Shown: positions 47,991-59,536 of the stretch, piece after piece
Numbering within the stretch: position 1 is the first letter of the stretch
Layout: each line of letters begins with the position of its first letter
Source of the DNA: Rhodamnia argentea
Taxonomy: Eukaryota > Streptophyta > Magnoliopsida > Myrtales > Myrtaceae
Length of the DNA stretch: 64,000 bases
NCBI RefSeq assembly: GCF_020921035.1
Contig: NC_063152.1
Location: forward strand, 1,928,001 to 1,992,000
Reading direction: 5' to 3'
The notes under the pieces: generated by a model
Database searches by the model: none
The model's input: only the letters and a program-made list of their open reading frames with translations
What the model was told of the DNA's origin: nothing
Program-made: the position numbers and the translations under genes

Positions 47991-50799
47991 TCTAGCCTAT
48001 TATTATAAACCCTTTTAGTTCTAACCACATAATCTAAGTTCAAAAAATGAACCAAAGCTTGGCCTAAAGATGATATTGTTTGAATTACAACCTGTTTGCT
48101 ACCTATTATAGTGTTTGCTTGCAATAATAGCTATTGCACGCATCCCCCATCGTAGTACCCAACTATCTATCATAGTCTTCTTGTTATTGCTTTTTTTAAA
48201 AATGCCGATGTCATTGCCCGGTTGTAATAGCTATTCCCGAAATAACTAAAGTTTTATTATAATTATTTTGACTCAATCACCTATTCTAGGATTAATGAAT
48301 AAACCATCAAATAATAGGTAAATAATTGACGTAATAATAACTATGTTACCTTCATAAATACATAGTTATTTATTTCACTAGACGTTACTCACAATGTAAT
48401 AATTAGCATAGTATTATTTGCTCTCTATTAAGTACAATTATCAATAATTTAATAACTTGATATTATATTATTCATAATAAGATGATTGTCGTGATTAGTG
48501 ATTATATTAATTTATGTCGAAGTGTGATTCAATTATTTTTTCAATCATACTGATAATTATGTGGTAAATAGTTTTTTTAAACATAACCATAAATTATGCG
48601 ATTAACATGTAACCATAAAATTATTTAAAAGAATAATAGATAGAATACCAAGGATATTGCACTCATGATTGGCTATGAAATTGATGATTACTATAAATAT
48701 AAAATTTGATGTGATCACATGTTATGTGCGAAATGTTATCTCCACTTGGACCAAGACATAGCTTTTACTTGTTCGAATAAAAATTAAGGTAAAGTCTTAT
48801 TTACATACTTCATATAACAAATTGTAAAAAACCAATTTGCAAACGGCATTAAACTCATGGATCATGGTTAACTATTAGAATAATAATCATCATAGTCCCT
48901 TTTAATAATATTTGGGCTTTGCTTGCATGACAGTTTTTGGGTCACTATTAGATAAACAAGCGGTTGCAAGCCACAAATTCTTAAAGGAATGGATCTCATA
49001 ATAATTTATAATTATTTCTTATTTATTTTTTTGGAGCCCAAAACAAACCCCGTTATTTTCACCATAGATTAAAGACAGTTGCTTAATCCTTTCTCTTAAT
49101 AATTCATAAAATTCTGATGCTGGCTTCCCTGGTTTCTTCCTCTTGCGTGATCGTCGCCAAAGTCGTGCCACGACTGCCTATCGACGGAGACCCGAAGGGG
49201 ACGAGAGAACAGAGAAAACCTCTAGAAGCAGAGAGCCCTCCAAGTTTCGTAACGCAGCCGCAGCCGCCACTCTAAGATTAGTAGGAAGACGACTTATCAA
49301 CTGGGTTGAAACTTGAGGACCATCCATCCATCAATGGCGTACGATCAAAGGCGACGGGCCAGTGGAGACGACGCTCGGTCAAAGTATTATATAACAAAGG
49401 GAAAACCCTAGTCTGTATTCTTTGCATACTGAATGAAAAAGAAAACCGAAAATCCAGATAATCATGACTTCATGAGTCATGAGCCCGTCTCTCTGTATAT
49501 ATAAATCTTGAAGTGTGGATCTGCTTAATAACTTGTGCACTCCATCGTCGAATCTTTTCTATCAAATGGGTTCGAAGCGCAAGAAACAACCATCCATTCG
49601 TTTGGCATCCCCCCGTCGTCACCGAGAAGCTAACCGTCGCCGCAGAGGCGAGGTCGGGTTTCTGCACTTGCGGCAAGATTGGTTTCTGGGGAGAAAAATA
49701 TTGCGGACGCGTGATAGAGACGAGCTACTCTTATCTTTGGCTTCGGGTTCACTCCTTCCGGGGATCATCATCCCATTCGATCCGGAAGCTTGTCGAAGCA
49801 GCCAGGAAAATGGATGATATCCGAAACGTTGTTGAATTTTCAATAAGAGGGCGAATGCAAGAAAGTCTCTTTGCATGCCTTCTACTTCAAAGAAGTCCCA
49901 GCTGGCCTGAACAGAGACAAATATATATTCTTTGATCACTTTGGCAGCGATGGCTTCTCAGTCACGCGATCAAAACCCTTGGAAAACTTGACCGCTAATG
50001 GACCATGTCCACATCCAGCTTTTGATGTCGAAATCTACACATTGAGGCTGCCCGTCTTTTTTTTTTTTTTCCCGTCCGGTTACAATGATACAAGGACGTA
50101 AACATTAAACTCGATAAACGCAATGGATATTCGCAAGCCGTCTCGGCCGTGTGCATCGAATAAGGCTTCACTCATAAGGGGCCCCCGCATGGCCTTCTTG
50201 AATGTTATTTTTGAATGGGAAGATGGGTTTACCATGGAACTTTGGTTTTGTGAATGGTTTGACCACTCAATCGATTCCTTAGGACTAACTCAATTTTTGT
50301 TTTAGAGAGATTCGATTTTCACCATAAGTTACAAGTAGGGATAATCATATAAATGATTCATGAACTTTGATTTAATGTACAATGTGGTCCCTGAACTTTA
50401 GCTCAATACACAATATGGTATCTCAACTTTTAATTTGAGCAATATAGTATTAAAGTTCAGGGATTATTAGTGTCATTTTCCCTTGACAAGTATTAATCAA
50501 TCATGAGCTTGTCGATCTAGACTTGGCCCAACAGAAAAGCCCAATCCAAGAGCTGATCCATTGGGTTGAGCATGATTTGGTGATTGATGGGTGGGTGATA
50601 GATGGCCAAGGGATGGGCCTTGTAAATCTTGGGCTGAAGGAGGCGTATGATCCTGTGTGTTGGATCCAGTTACTAGTTTTGGTCGAATGAAGTGAAGGAA
50701 GATTGATTATTGTCCACAGAAACCAGAAAGAATTATCGAAGCCTATCCATACACTTCCAGTTCGAGCTCCGGTTCCGGTCCTTCTTGCTCGGCGGGTTA
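47991..50799. other. Intergenic region upstream of FKBP13
   Basis: Bases 48000-49050 are very AT-rich with no coding potential. Bases 49100-49940 are less AT-rich and have overlapping open frames in both directions, none with family features. Bases 50350-50500 hold degenerate 'TTCATGAACTTTGATTTAAT'-like transposon debris. The last 100 bases are the probable FKBP13 leader. Confidence 0.4.
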
Positions 50800-51789
50800 A
50801 TGGCAATAAGCAGCTGTTCCTGTTCGCTGCCATTGTGGCCGGGGCATTTCGATCCTGGGAACGTCGCGAAGGCTAGAACTGATTTATCATTCGTCGTCAG
50901 AAACAATGCGGATAAACCCAGGAACTGCACGGTCGAGCCTAGGCCGGACTTGTTGAGCACCACGACCGGACGAAGAGGAGCTATCGGGATGGGGTTAGGC
51001 CTCGTAAAGCTCGTTGCCTGGCAATCCTGGGTTTCAGGAGCAGCGGAGACGGCGCCGTGCGAGCTGACAGTGGCGCCTTCGGGGCTCGCCTACTGCGACA
51101 AAGTGGTGGGCACCGGGCCTGAGGCTGTCAAAGGACAGCTCATTAAGGTTACGACTCTCAAGACTTAGATTTCACTCTTTCCTTTGGCTTTCTCATTTCC
51201 TTTGGAGTAAAGAACATGTGTAGAAACAAGGAAAGCATTTGCAGGCGCATTATGTCGGGAAATTGGAGAACGGGAAGGTGTTCGACAGCAGCTACAATCG
51301 CGGCAAGCCTCTCACTTTCAAAGTCGGGGTCGGCGAGGTACTCCCTTTATCCCTTTCCGGCCTCTCTCGAGTTCGGTGAGGGACCGATTCTCAATTCAGA
51401 ATCACCTAAACTAGCTTGTACTATTGTGTGGGAACTTGGTGTAGGTGATCAAAGGGTGGGATGAAGGCATTTTAGGTGGGGATGGAGTGCCGCCAATGCT
51501 TGCTGGTATGAAACTCCATTTGATCTGATGATCAAACACGTTCCTCCACATCTGTCTAAACACCGCCTAATCACAGGGGGAAAACGGATTTTGAAGCTGC
51601 CTCCGGAGCTCGGCTACGGCATGAGAGGAGCCGGCTGCAAAGGAGGTAACCTCCATTGATCCATGACAAACCCCATCATCATCAGAAATGAGCTATGTGC
51701 TTAGCTAAATTCCTGGTGGCGCAGGATCATGTGTCATTCCGCCGCAGTCTGTGCTCTTGTTCGACGTCGAGTTCATCGGCAAGGCTTGA
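50800..51789 (+). CDS. FKBP13-type peptidyl-prolyl cis-trans isomerase, thylakoid lumen
   Basis: Immunophilin catalysing Xaa-Pro isomerisation in the chloroplast lumen. Five exons (50800-51147, 51245-51337, 51445-51505, 51577-51645, 51725-51789) with GT-AG junctions and matching phases give 211 residues. MAISSCSCSLPL was chosen as the start because it opens a typical Ser-rich stromal transit peptide. GRRGAIGMGLGLVKLV (about residues 60-75), a twin arginine followed by a hydrophobic stretch, matches a Tat lumenal signal. It is followed by SGAAETAPCE, near which cleavage is expected. The FK506-binding fold follows: KAHYVGKLENGKVFDSSYNR, VIKGWDEGILGG, LKLPPELGYGMRGAGCKGGS and LLFDVEFIGKA. Cysteine pairs spaced 12 (PCELTVAPSGLAYC) and 5 (GCKGGSC) apart reproduce the two regulatory disulfides of Arabidopsis FKBP13. 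In Arabidopsis the protein binds the Rieske precursor. Confidence 0.95.
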
Positions 51790-52791
51790 TGAGGCGCATG
51801 CATCACCGGAAGTTATCACAAACACAGAGGGGTGTGGAGATTTTTTCTTGACATGTAAATTGGGATCTAGGAGTGATGCCATGCCAGTTTCTGTAAAGGC
51901 TCTTCTATGGTCTTGCTTCACTTCATGTTCATACACCCGAACTCTTCATGTCTTACATCTGCAGACTCGAGAACATAAGTAATTGTCATTGGCATTATTT
52001 GATGCTTGCACAATACAGTACACTTCACTGAACAACAAGATGGTGCAAATGAAAACCAGGACTGCCCAGATGCACTCATAGCGTGTAAAACGCCCCGAAA
52101 AGGCCGAAATACCCGAAGAACAAAAGCAAAACTATACCGCTCAGAGGGGGACGATCGAAACGAAATGGAGAAACCGGTCCACATTTGCAAGTCACTCCGT
52201 TAGTCCGGAGTTCAAGACCCGATAGTATCGAAATGGGAAATCTCAACGTACTGTCATTATGATGTTAAAGTCGTTGAATCTTTGCTTAATGTGCAATGAC
52301 ATTGGGGCAGGGTACAAACATCACATTTACCCTGCCACAGAAAAATCAGAATTAGAATTCAAATTACTTATTCCCAACGCGCTCGTTTGTACGTGCTTGA
52401 ATGTTCGAAACTGTCCTAATAAGTTTGTACAAATGATAAGATAAAAAAGTGGCATAATGACAATGAAGCCCTTCTCATAAATTGTAAAAGACCAGATTGG
52501 AAAGAGAAAGGTTGGGTATCAAATAAACAACGGTCTTCCCACCTAAAATATGTGGTATAAATATGCGATTTTGGCGAATTCCTGAGGTAATTTGCAAAAA
52601 AAGGAAAAGTACATGGTGTCAAATAGAATTATATTGTAATTGTGGAGGCGAAAATGTAATTTTGTCAAAGTAGTCAGCTGCAAGATGAAAACTCATAAAG
52701 CCGCCTCGCTTCCTGTTCGGTGCCTCCTTCCTCGGACGCAGAACAAAACCCTAGCTCTCCAGTGCCTCTCGTCTTCGTGGAGGTTCTTGTC

Positions 52792-52831
<40 letters not shown>
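51790..52831. other. Intergenic region between FKBP13 and the LLP gene
   Basis: The first part is the FKBP13 3' untranslated region. I recognise no gene in the remainder. The last 40 bases are the GA-rich leader of the LLP gene. Confidence 0.5.
52793..52830 (+). repeat. (GA)n leader immediately before the LLP start codon
   Basis: About 18 GA units end one base before the TATGGCG that opens the LLP reading frame. A purine repeat this close to a start codon keeps the leader unstructured and will vary in length between alleles. Confidence 0.9.
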
Positions 52832-52832
<1 letters not shown>

Positions 52833-54290
52833 TGGCGAAGTCTATGAGATCGAAGAAATTGAAGAGGTTGAGAGCTATCCGGAGGGAGATCGTCGAGCCC
52901 TTCTACGACAAGAAGGACGCCGCGAAGCTCGCCGCTCAGGAAGCTGCTCTCGCCGCTCCGAAGGTCCCCGTCCCCGCTCTCCCCAGCTCCAGTTCCAATT
53001 CCATGGAGGTCGCCGCCGCCGCCTTCAACGGTTCCATGGGTATATGCTCTCTGCTTCTCCTTTTGTTTCATCTTTTGTCATTGTTGGATTCTGAGCGCAG
53101 CTACGTTGTCGTTCGGTGGTAACTGTTACCTTGTCATGTGTCGTTATGTCCATGAGTTCAAGTGGTTAGTTTAAGATCTTTCAGATGTTTGGTTTGGTGG
53201 TTTTTGGAGGTTGTGACTTCAATACTTGTAGCTTGTATAGTGAATATTGGAGAAACAAGTTCGAAGTAGCTTCCAATTCGTCTGCTGAATCACACATTGT
53301 TATATGTTGTGATGGAATTTGATTGCAAAATGGGTGATTGAATTCGCGATGAAGACGTCAATGCTGAATCATACTGATGCAGCTGCGAGATCATCTCCTA
53401 GACTTGAATAACATGTGAATTGGGATGTGTCACTTGCCTAAGGGATTATGCAGAGATTTCAGTAATTCGGTCACAGCTTGCCACCCCTGCTTTACTCATA
53501 TCAAGCTTTAGGAAAGTAGAATAGCCCGATGCTACTGTAGTGTGCAACCGTGAATACACATGATGATTGAGGAGGGGAGTTCGCTCGTGCTGAAAGAGCC
53601 TTGCAGTGTTTTCCATTTCTCACAGCACGCACTTCTGCTTTACTTCCTCCTCCTATGCATGCCAATGACCTGTTCTGACTGACTCTGTTACTAGGAAATG
53701 AAGGAAAGCTATCAGATTTTAGCTGGACAAATCTGTTCTTGTTTCTTATTAGAAAGTCGGTGACTAAAAGATCGGTGGAGCAAGTCAATCTTATTAAGCT
53801 ACTTCCTGCGTTGTGAATTACTGTGTTCTGCTTTTCACAAATAATTTCTTTCGACTTCTAGCTAAATTGCTCCAGGTTTTGATTAGAACTTCTGCGTGCA
53901 ACGTAACAATTTTTGTTTTTGCATGCAATTGGCCTGATTTGCCAGCTCAAACATACTTAGGAATTGACAAATGATAGGATCCTCAAAGAATGGAAATAAG
54001 TCTTAAGCTCTGAGACTGGAAGAATTAATTTTGTTTTCACCTGGTTGGAACGAGATAATAAGTTGCCTTTGCCGTTTTAGTATCAACTCTCTGCTGTAGC
54101 TTTTTCCGTGGTGGTTAGATTGTCTGAATGATTTGGTGCTTGAACAGATATAGAAATGGCTGATGGCAATCAAAGCAAGAGTTCCTTGAAGCCAGCTGGT
54201 GGTGTAGGGAAGAAATCCAAGAGGAAATTCAAGGTGGGTAAAAACAAGCGCCACGGTAAGGGAAAGTTCAGGAGAAAGCGCAACATTTGA
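52832..54290 (+). CDS. LLP-like small basic protein (DUF2423)
   Basis: Two exons, 52832-53039 and 54148-54290, joined by a 1108-bp GT-AG intron that splits an Asp codon, give 116 residues. The N-terminal block MAKSMRSKKLKRLRAIRRE is the hallmark of the DUF2423/LLP family, small nucleolar proteins present across eukaryotes. It is followed by IVEPFYDKKDAAKLAAQEAA, a variable Ser/Ala/Pro linker, an acidic IEMADG, and a strongly basic tail (KKSKRKFKVGKNKRHGKGK) that should act as a nuclear or nucleolar signal. Nucleic-acid binding or ribosome-assembly work is inferred from the animal and yeast relatives. An AATAAAA polyadenylation-like signal lies at about 54305, 15 bases after the stop. Confidence 0.88.
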
Positions 54291-54409
54291 GCACCCTTTG
54301 GAGTAATAAAATGTCCCTACTCAAAATCTTTCTTGGCTGACTGGACCTGGGATAAGCTTCTACATCCAAGGATGAGGTTTACTTAATGCTTAGTTCGTAT
54401 GTTTTTAAC

Positions 54410-54629
54410 AATCTAGTAATAGTGTGCAAGAAGTTTGGTGGGGCAAGTGTCACGGTTCATGTTATTCAACCAGAATGCGATTTTGTTCCTAGTACTTGCA
54501 GAGTTTTTAGTTGGAATGATGAATCCCGAAGGAGAAATTCCGTCTGTTGCAATTGCTGTGGGTTGGTATTCTTCTAAAGAAACTGGCATACGATCCCTTG
54601 TACATATAATTGCAGTGTCACCATCTAAG
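54410..54629. repeat. Duplicated segment S, copy 1
   Basis: About 220 bp downstream of the LLP gene that recurs in direct orientation at 58547-58768 with small differences (for example GTGCAAGAAGTTTGGTGGGG and AAGAAACTGGCATACGATCC in both). It may be part of the LLP 3' untranslated region. The short open frames across it are not preserved between copies. Confidence 0.8.
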
Positions 54630-55139
54630 TAGCACGGACACCCGACATGACATTTCGATACGTCACTTCTCAAAATGTAAAGAATTTTGACACATTGGGG
54701 CACGTTGTATATTAAATGTAGATTTTTATATAAAAATGATAAATTATCATGTGTATAAAAAATATCAAGCATTGAGTTTTTTTTTCCTTCTATTAAGAAT
54801 TCGCAATTAGGTTTTTTTGGGACTGATGGGTATATTAATTTTGTGATGGTTGGATATAGTAGATTTATTATTGATTGGGTATATTAATTTTGGGGTGGTT
54901 GGATATATAACTTAAGAATGAGTTAAGCGATGATATAATAAGTTTTGTCCTACTCTGTATTTGGCAGCTGTCTAGGATAGGATAAAAGGTGAATATAGAG
55001 GGATATAATTAGGATAAAAAAATTCCAGAGAAGTGGGTGGGATAGATCAGAATAGGATTTCTCAATAGAGTAAACACGAGAAGAATTGGTTTTTTCTCAC
55101 ATCACCGCCTCTCCTTCGCGTTGGGCCACTGTGTTCGGT
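54630..55139. other. Unassigned AT-rich spacer
   Basis: Nothing recognisable beyond AT-rich DNA between duplicated segment S and the inverted-repeat element that follows. Confidence 0.4.
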
Positions 55140-56256
55140 GGGGGTGTCAAAGTCGAATCGAAATGCCGAACCAAATCGCTAATTGAATCGAATCGAAAAT
55201 TTTGTACATTTCGGTTACGTTCGATTTTCGATTCGCGTAATGAAAAATAACCATTCTTTCTTTTTCAATTTGGATTATTTTGGTTTGGTTCGGTTAATCG
55301 AATCGCGATCAGAAACATCTTCTTTCTACTTAATATTAGCCATTTGGAAAAAAATAATAATTTTTTTTACTTTTCCTTCTTTTTTTTTTTTTTTTGCCCT
55401 ATTTTGGTGCAAAGGGCTAGGGGCCGCCGACCACACTGAATGAGGTCCGGTGGCCGGCGACCCTCGCCAGCCATGGGTGAGGGGTCGCAGCCCCTCGCTA
55501 AAGTTGAGATGATTAGAGATAAGACTAAACCAGAAACAAGGAATGCTCGTGAGAGACAGAGAGCGAAGGAGTGGCCTTCTTCTTCTTTTGAGCAACAAGA
55601 GAGCTCGACAGGTCTTCTTTCACAGAGAACAGAGAGCCCACAAAAGGAGGGGGCTCATTCTTCAGTCCATCCTTCGTCCAGTCTAGAGAGAGCAAAAATA
55701 GTCGAGAGAAAAAGAGGGAGCAGCGTGAGCAGGGGATGTGGTCATGGGATCTGCTTCTTTTTAAAAGAACGTGGGTTTAAATGGACAAAAAAAGGAAAAG
55801 GAGTTGAGAAGAGAGAACCAAAAGAAGAAAAAACAATGAGAAGTAGAACTGAGATTTCACAGGGGGAGAGCTCGAGAGGGAATAAAGAAGGACGTCAAAA
55901 TAGAACTGTGATTCGGACAAAATAGAGATGGCTCTGGCTCGTGGATGATTGATCAATCGGTGGGAGATTGAAGAAATCACGATCTTGCTTTGGGATGTGT
56001 GAAGATGAATTAAAATTGGAGGCGACAAAGGGCTTTTCAAAGTGCATTTAGCAGATGCAACAGTAACAACGCTTGAAACAAAAAAGAAAAAAATGGAAAG
56101 AAAAACCGAAAAATCGAATTGATCCGAACCAAACTGAATTTTCGGTTCGGTTCATATTCAAATTGGTTTGCAATTCGGTTCGGCTTAGCTAGTTATTCTA
56201 ACGTTCGATTCGGTTCGATTTTTTTGAAAAATCGAACCGAACCGTTGACACCCCTA
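55140..56256. mobile_element. Inverted-repeat element with GGGGTGTCAA termini
   Basis: The left arm (GGGGTGTCAAAGTCGAATCG) and the right arm (its reverse complement reads GGGGTGTCAACGGTTCGG) match imperfectly over about 150 bp of CGAATCGAA/TTCGGTTCG-rich DNA. Inside is a GC-rich core at about 55415-55500 (GGCCGGCGACCCTCGCCAGC) and a GA-rich stretch with open frames that resemble no known protein. Same family as 59537-60789. Confidence 0.7.
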
Positions 56257-56960
56257 GTTTTCGGGCACCTCTCTAGAGGGGGAGGCCTCTCCTTCGGCGA
56301 CGGCGGCGACGGTCAAGTGTGGCAACTTCTCTCGCGACGCTAAGCTGGGGTCTCTAGATGCAAAATTGGGTATCTCCATAGCCTTATTGTTTAATTGATT
56401 GTTTGGAATGATATATGATCACGGCCCTCGTTCTTTAACTGCTTGAATGTTTTCAATATTCGAAAGGAATTTCTACATATTATAAAGAATTCATGATTGA
56501 TCATTGACTTTCAAAATGGGTCTCAACATTCGAGAGGGCTCTCTTGGACAACCTGCATGAGTGCATCTTCGACATGCGAAAATAGGCCGAATAATTAGAT
56601 TGTTCAGCACTTATTTACTCAATCAATAAGATAATGAGCAAGGCCATTGGTTATTTTCAAAGGATTTGACTCCAAATCAAGATCACCAATTCTATGGAGC
56701 CCGCTCCGTAGAAATTTTGTCCGAATTCAAATGACACATACCTTTGCTTAACAATAACTCACTCGTAAGAACTCGTTATTGAATAATTTTTAAAGCATAT
56801 TAATGTTTCAGCAAAATAGGGTCGCATCTTGTCTCTACTTATCCAAGGTATCTTAATAGCATGTTAAGATGCGGGACTCGCGTGTCGCTGGTCACGTGTT
56901 GGGCTTTTGACACTTGTTGACCGCGTGTCGGAAAGTATTACGTGTAGGATCTGTTAATAG
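56257..56960. other. Unassigned spacer before duplicated segment T
   Basis: No gene and no repeat that I can define. AT-rich single-copy-looking DNA. Confidence 0.4.
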
Positions 56961-58468
56961 GTATATCGCATGTCGTGTGTAGGGGACCTACAAATCTCTA
57001 GGGCTCATGGTGAATGTAATTTCTGACGAGAAGACTGCTGTCAAGATTTGACTGAGCATTGTTTGGGCCACTGTGATAAAGAACATCGAACGTCCCCCAC
57101 TTTTCACTAGGACTAGGAGGGAGGCCCATCAGCATATAGAATTTGCCTCTAGTGGGGCTGTCTCCTGTGACTTCAGCAGACAGTGTTTCGTGGGCCTAAA
57201 ATCCATGACGGGTACGAACTTGAAGTTTCGATTGGGGCATCCATTTGACCAATCCGGCCTCATCAATGGGATATCATTTTGGATTTTGAATCCCTCGCCG
57301 ATGGCTTGTGGCAGCAAGCAAAGGCAAATATCAGCCCGCCATGGGAAGACCATTTACATTAGCAAGGAGCTTTTTATGTCTTCATGCTGTTTCAAAATCA
57401 TATGAATCCGATCCAACGCGGCCTATGTAAAGATTCGGTGCACAATCACAATGAAAGAAATCGTGAAAGCGAGAAAAAGAAATCGAGAAACAAAGTTTTA
57501 TCCTGATTCGCTATAATTGGCCTTCTCTGTAGCTATTTATGAACCCAAACCTAAACTACCAATGGAAAAAATATGAGCTCAAACTATAAAAGTCATTAAT
57601 GTTCAAGAGTGATGCCCCATGAACCCACGTGCTTTCCTGTTGATGGGGAGTATGAACTATGCCCTAACAAGCTACGGATCATGCTTAGATTTAACCCATC
57701 TACACGTAATTCGAACCATCAAGAAGATTATGTCAAGATAATGAGTCCTTTGTTCCACATCGAAAGCTACGGATCATGCTTAGATTTAACTCATCTACAC
57801 GTAATTCGAACTATCAAGAAGACTATGTCAAGACAATGAGTCCTTTGTTCCACATCGAACCGTGTCGTCCGTCTTACGCTCTTACTCTTCTCACAAATCT
57901 TCTAACTATCAAGAAGACTATGTCAAGACAATGAGTTCTTTGTTCCACATCGAACCGCGTCGTCCTTCTTACGCTCTTACTCTTCTCACAAATCTCCACG
58001 CACGAACGATCGCTAACTTTGATCGAGAAAGGTCATCCAAAAAGTCTTGATTGACCAAGTAAAACTTGGCAAAGACTGGTTGACGTCAACTTGTCATGAA
58101 GCACCGTGTGGTTCAGAACCCTTCCCACACGCCCTGAGTCTTTGCCGCCCCCAACACGCACGACGAAGACCGACTCCTTTGGAGTCTCGCCTTTGTACAG
58201 CATTTCCAAGTCAACTCAATAAATGACTTAAACCCTACCTTGAAAGAGAGGGTTGACTTGACTTCTAGCTGCCCTGCAATGGCCTGCCCAAATCAGATTC
58301 CAAGTGGGTGCGATCTGTTTGCTCTGAAAGTGCACTCTCAACCTGAAAATATCCCCTCCATATCATGCTGCTATTTTGGTTCACCCTTTCTCAATCTCAC
58401 GTGTAATTTGGGTTAGAAAGTGTAAATTGATTAGGTTTGAAGAGGTGGACGGAGCGGGAAAAGTATAA
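56961..58468. repeat. Duplicated segment T, copy 1
   Basis: About 1.5 kb that recurs in direct orientation at 59402-59536 plus 60790-62055. The match runs from 'AGGGGACC' and 'CTCTAGGGCTC' through GACTGAGCATTGTTTGGGCC, ACTTCAGCAGACAGTGTTTC and TCCAAGTCAACTCAATAAAT to GAGCGGGAAAAGTATAAA. This copy contains an extra internal tandem unit (about 57668-57762 repeated from 57763). It carries no gene that I recognise; parts resemble an LTR remnant also seen near 44.6-45.8 kb. Confidence 0.85.
57668..57960. repeat. Short tandem array inside segment T
   Basis: Units of about 95 bp starting GCTACGGATCATGCTTAGAT and ending TCCTTTGTTCCACATCGAA. Two near-complete units are followed by partial ones that keep only the AACTATCAAGAAGACTATG to CACATCGAACCG part. 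The number of units differs from the second copy of segment T. Confidence 0.7.
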
Positions 58469-58546
58469 AAAAAAAAAATCAATTAATAAAAGGCTTGATG
58501 AGGTGCATGATTTAGCATAGAATTCATATATCACATGCAAGAAAAT

Positions 58547-58768
58547 CCAGTAATAGTGTGCAAGAAGTTTGGTGGGGCAAGTGTTCCTGTTATGTAACCA
58601 GAATGAAATTTTGTTCCTAGTACTTGCAGAGTTTTTGTTAGAATGATGAATCCTGAAGGAGAAATGAGAATTTCTACGTCTGTTCCAATTGCTGTTGGTT
58701 GGTATTCTTCTAAAGAAACTGGCATACGATCCCCTGTACATATAATTGCAGTTTCACCATCTGTTACT
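58547..58768. repeat. Duplicated segment S, copy 2
   Basis: Direct copy of 54410-54629 lying between the two copies of segment T. The S-T order is therefore repeated, which indicates a tandem duplication and not two independent events. Confidence 0.8.
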
Positions 58769-59401
58769 AGGGCCTCGTTTGGTTCAGCATTGCAAATGAG
58801 CAATGGGACTCTAAAGTCCCTTGGCCAAATGCAAATGATGTTTGGTTCATTTTTTGGCTCACTTTGGGGAGATGCAATTACATTTCAAATGCTCTCCAAA
58901 GTCATTTAGCCCAAAATACCTTTAGAGGTACTTTAGACTAAAGGATTTTTGCAAAATGCAACTAATTTTTTTTTAATTTTAATTTTGTCACCGCCGCCGC
59001 CCACCGCCATCGCCTATCGGCCGCCATCATCGGTGGCCGCCGCCGATCGCTGCCGTTGGTCGCCGCCGCGCCGCCCATTGCCGCCGGTCGCCGGCCACCA
59101 CCACTAGTCGCCGATCGCCGGTTGTCACCGCCGCCACCGATTGCCGATCGCCGCCGGTGTCGGCCGCTTCGGGTTGCCGCCACCGCCGGCCAACAATCGC
59201 CACTGTCTTTTTTTCAAAAAGAAAAAATATTTTACAAAATTCATTTTTCACCAAACAACATTTACGTCAAAGTTGCTTTCCAAATATGTTTTTTAAATAT
59301 ATTTTACCAAACACTACTTGAATTTTGAAAAAGACTTTTAGCCCAAAGATATTTGCATTTTCTCAACGTCCATTGGCCAAATGCTGAATCAAACAGGGCC
59401 T
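58769..59401. mobile_element. MITE-like element, GGGCCTCGTTTGG termini
   Basis: Left end GGGCCTCGTTTGGTTCAGCAT. The reverse complement of the right end is AGGCCCTGTTTGATTCAGCAT, and a further inverted match lies inside (CCAAATGC / GCATTTGG). The middle holds a CCG/CCGCCG-rich low-complexity stretch (58988-59200). These termini are typical of PIF/Harbinger (Tourist-type) elements, but I could not confirm a 3-bp target copy. It lies exactly between segment S and segment T of the second duplicate. Confidence 0.6.
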
Positions 59402-59536
59402 GGGTATATAGCATTTCGTGTTTAGGGGACCCATAAATCTCTAGGGCTCTTGATGGAATACTGCTTATCAAAATTTGACTGAGCATTGTTTGGGCCACTG
59501 TGATAAAAGAACATCGTACGACTCCTGCTTTTCATT
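59402..59536. repeat. Segment T, copy 2, left part
   Basis: Matches 56961 to about 57105 of copy 1. It is interrupted after CTTTTCATT by the 59537-60789 element. Confidence 0.75.

Noticed and set aside
49513-49939. Overlapping open frames on both strands, 100-140 codons
   Set aside because: No frame shows domain motifs, and similar-length frames occur in all directions. A real exon is possible but unsupported.
54435-54632. Possible small gene or plastid-derived insert in segment S (frame with NPEGEIPSVAIAVGWYSSKE)
   Set aside because: I could not match it to any plastid or nuclear gene, and the frame is not preserved in the second copy at 58547-58768, so only the duplication is reported.
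55440-55925. 161-codon Arg/Lys/Glu-rich open frame
   Set aside because: It lies inside an inverted-repeat element in GA-rich DNA, and its composition follows from the base bias.
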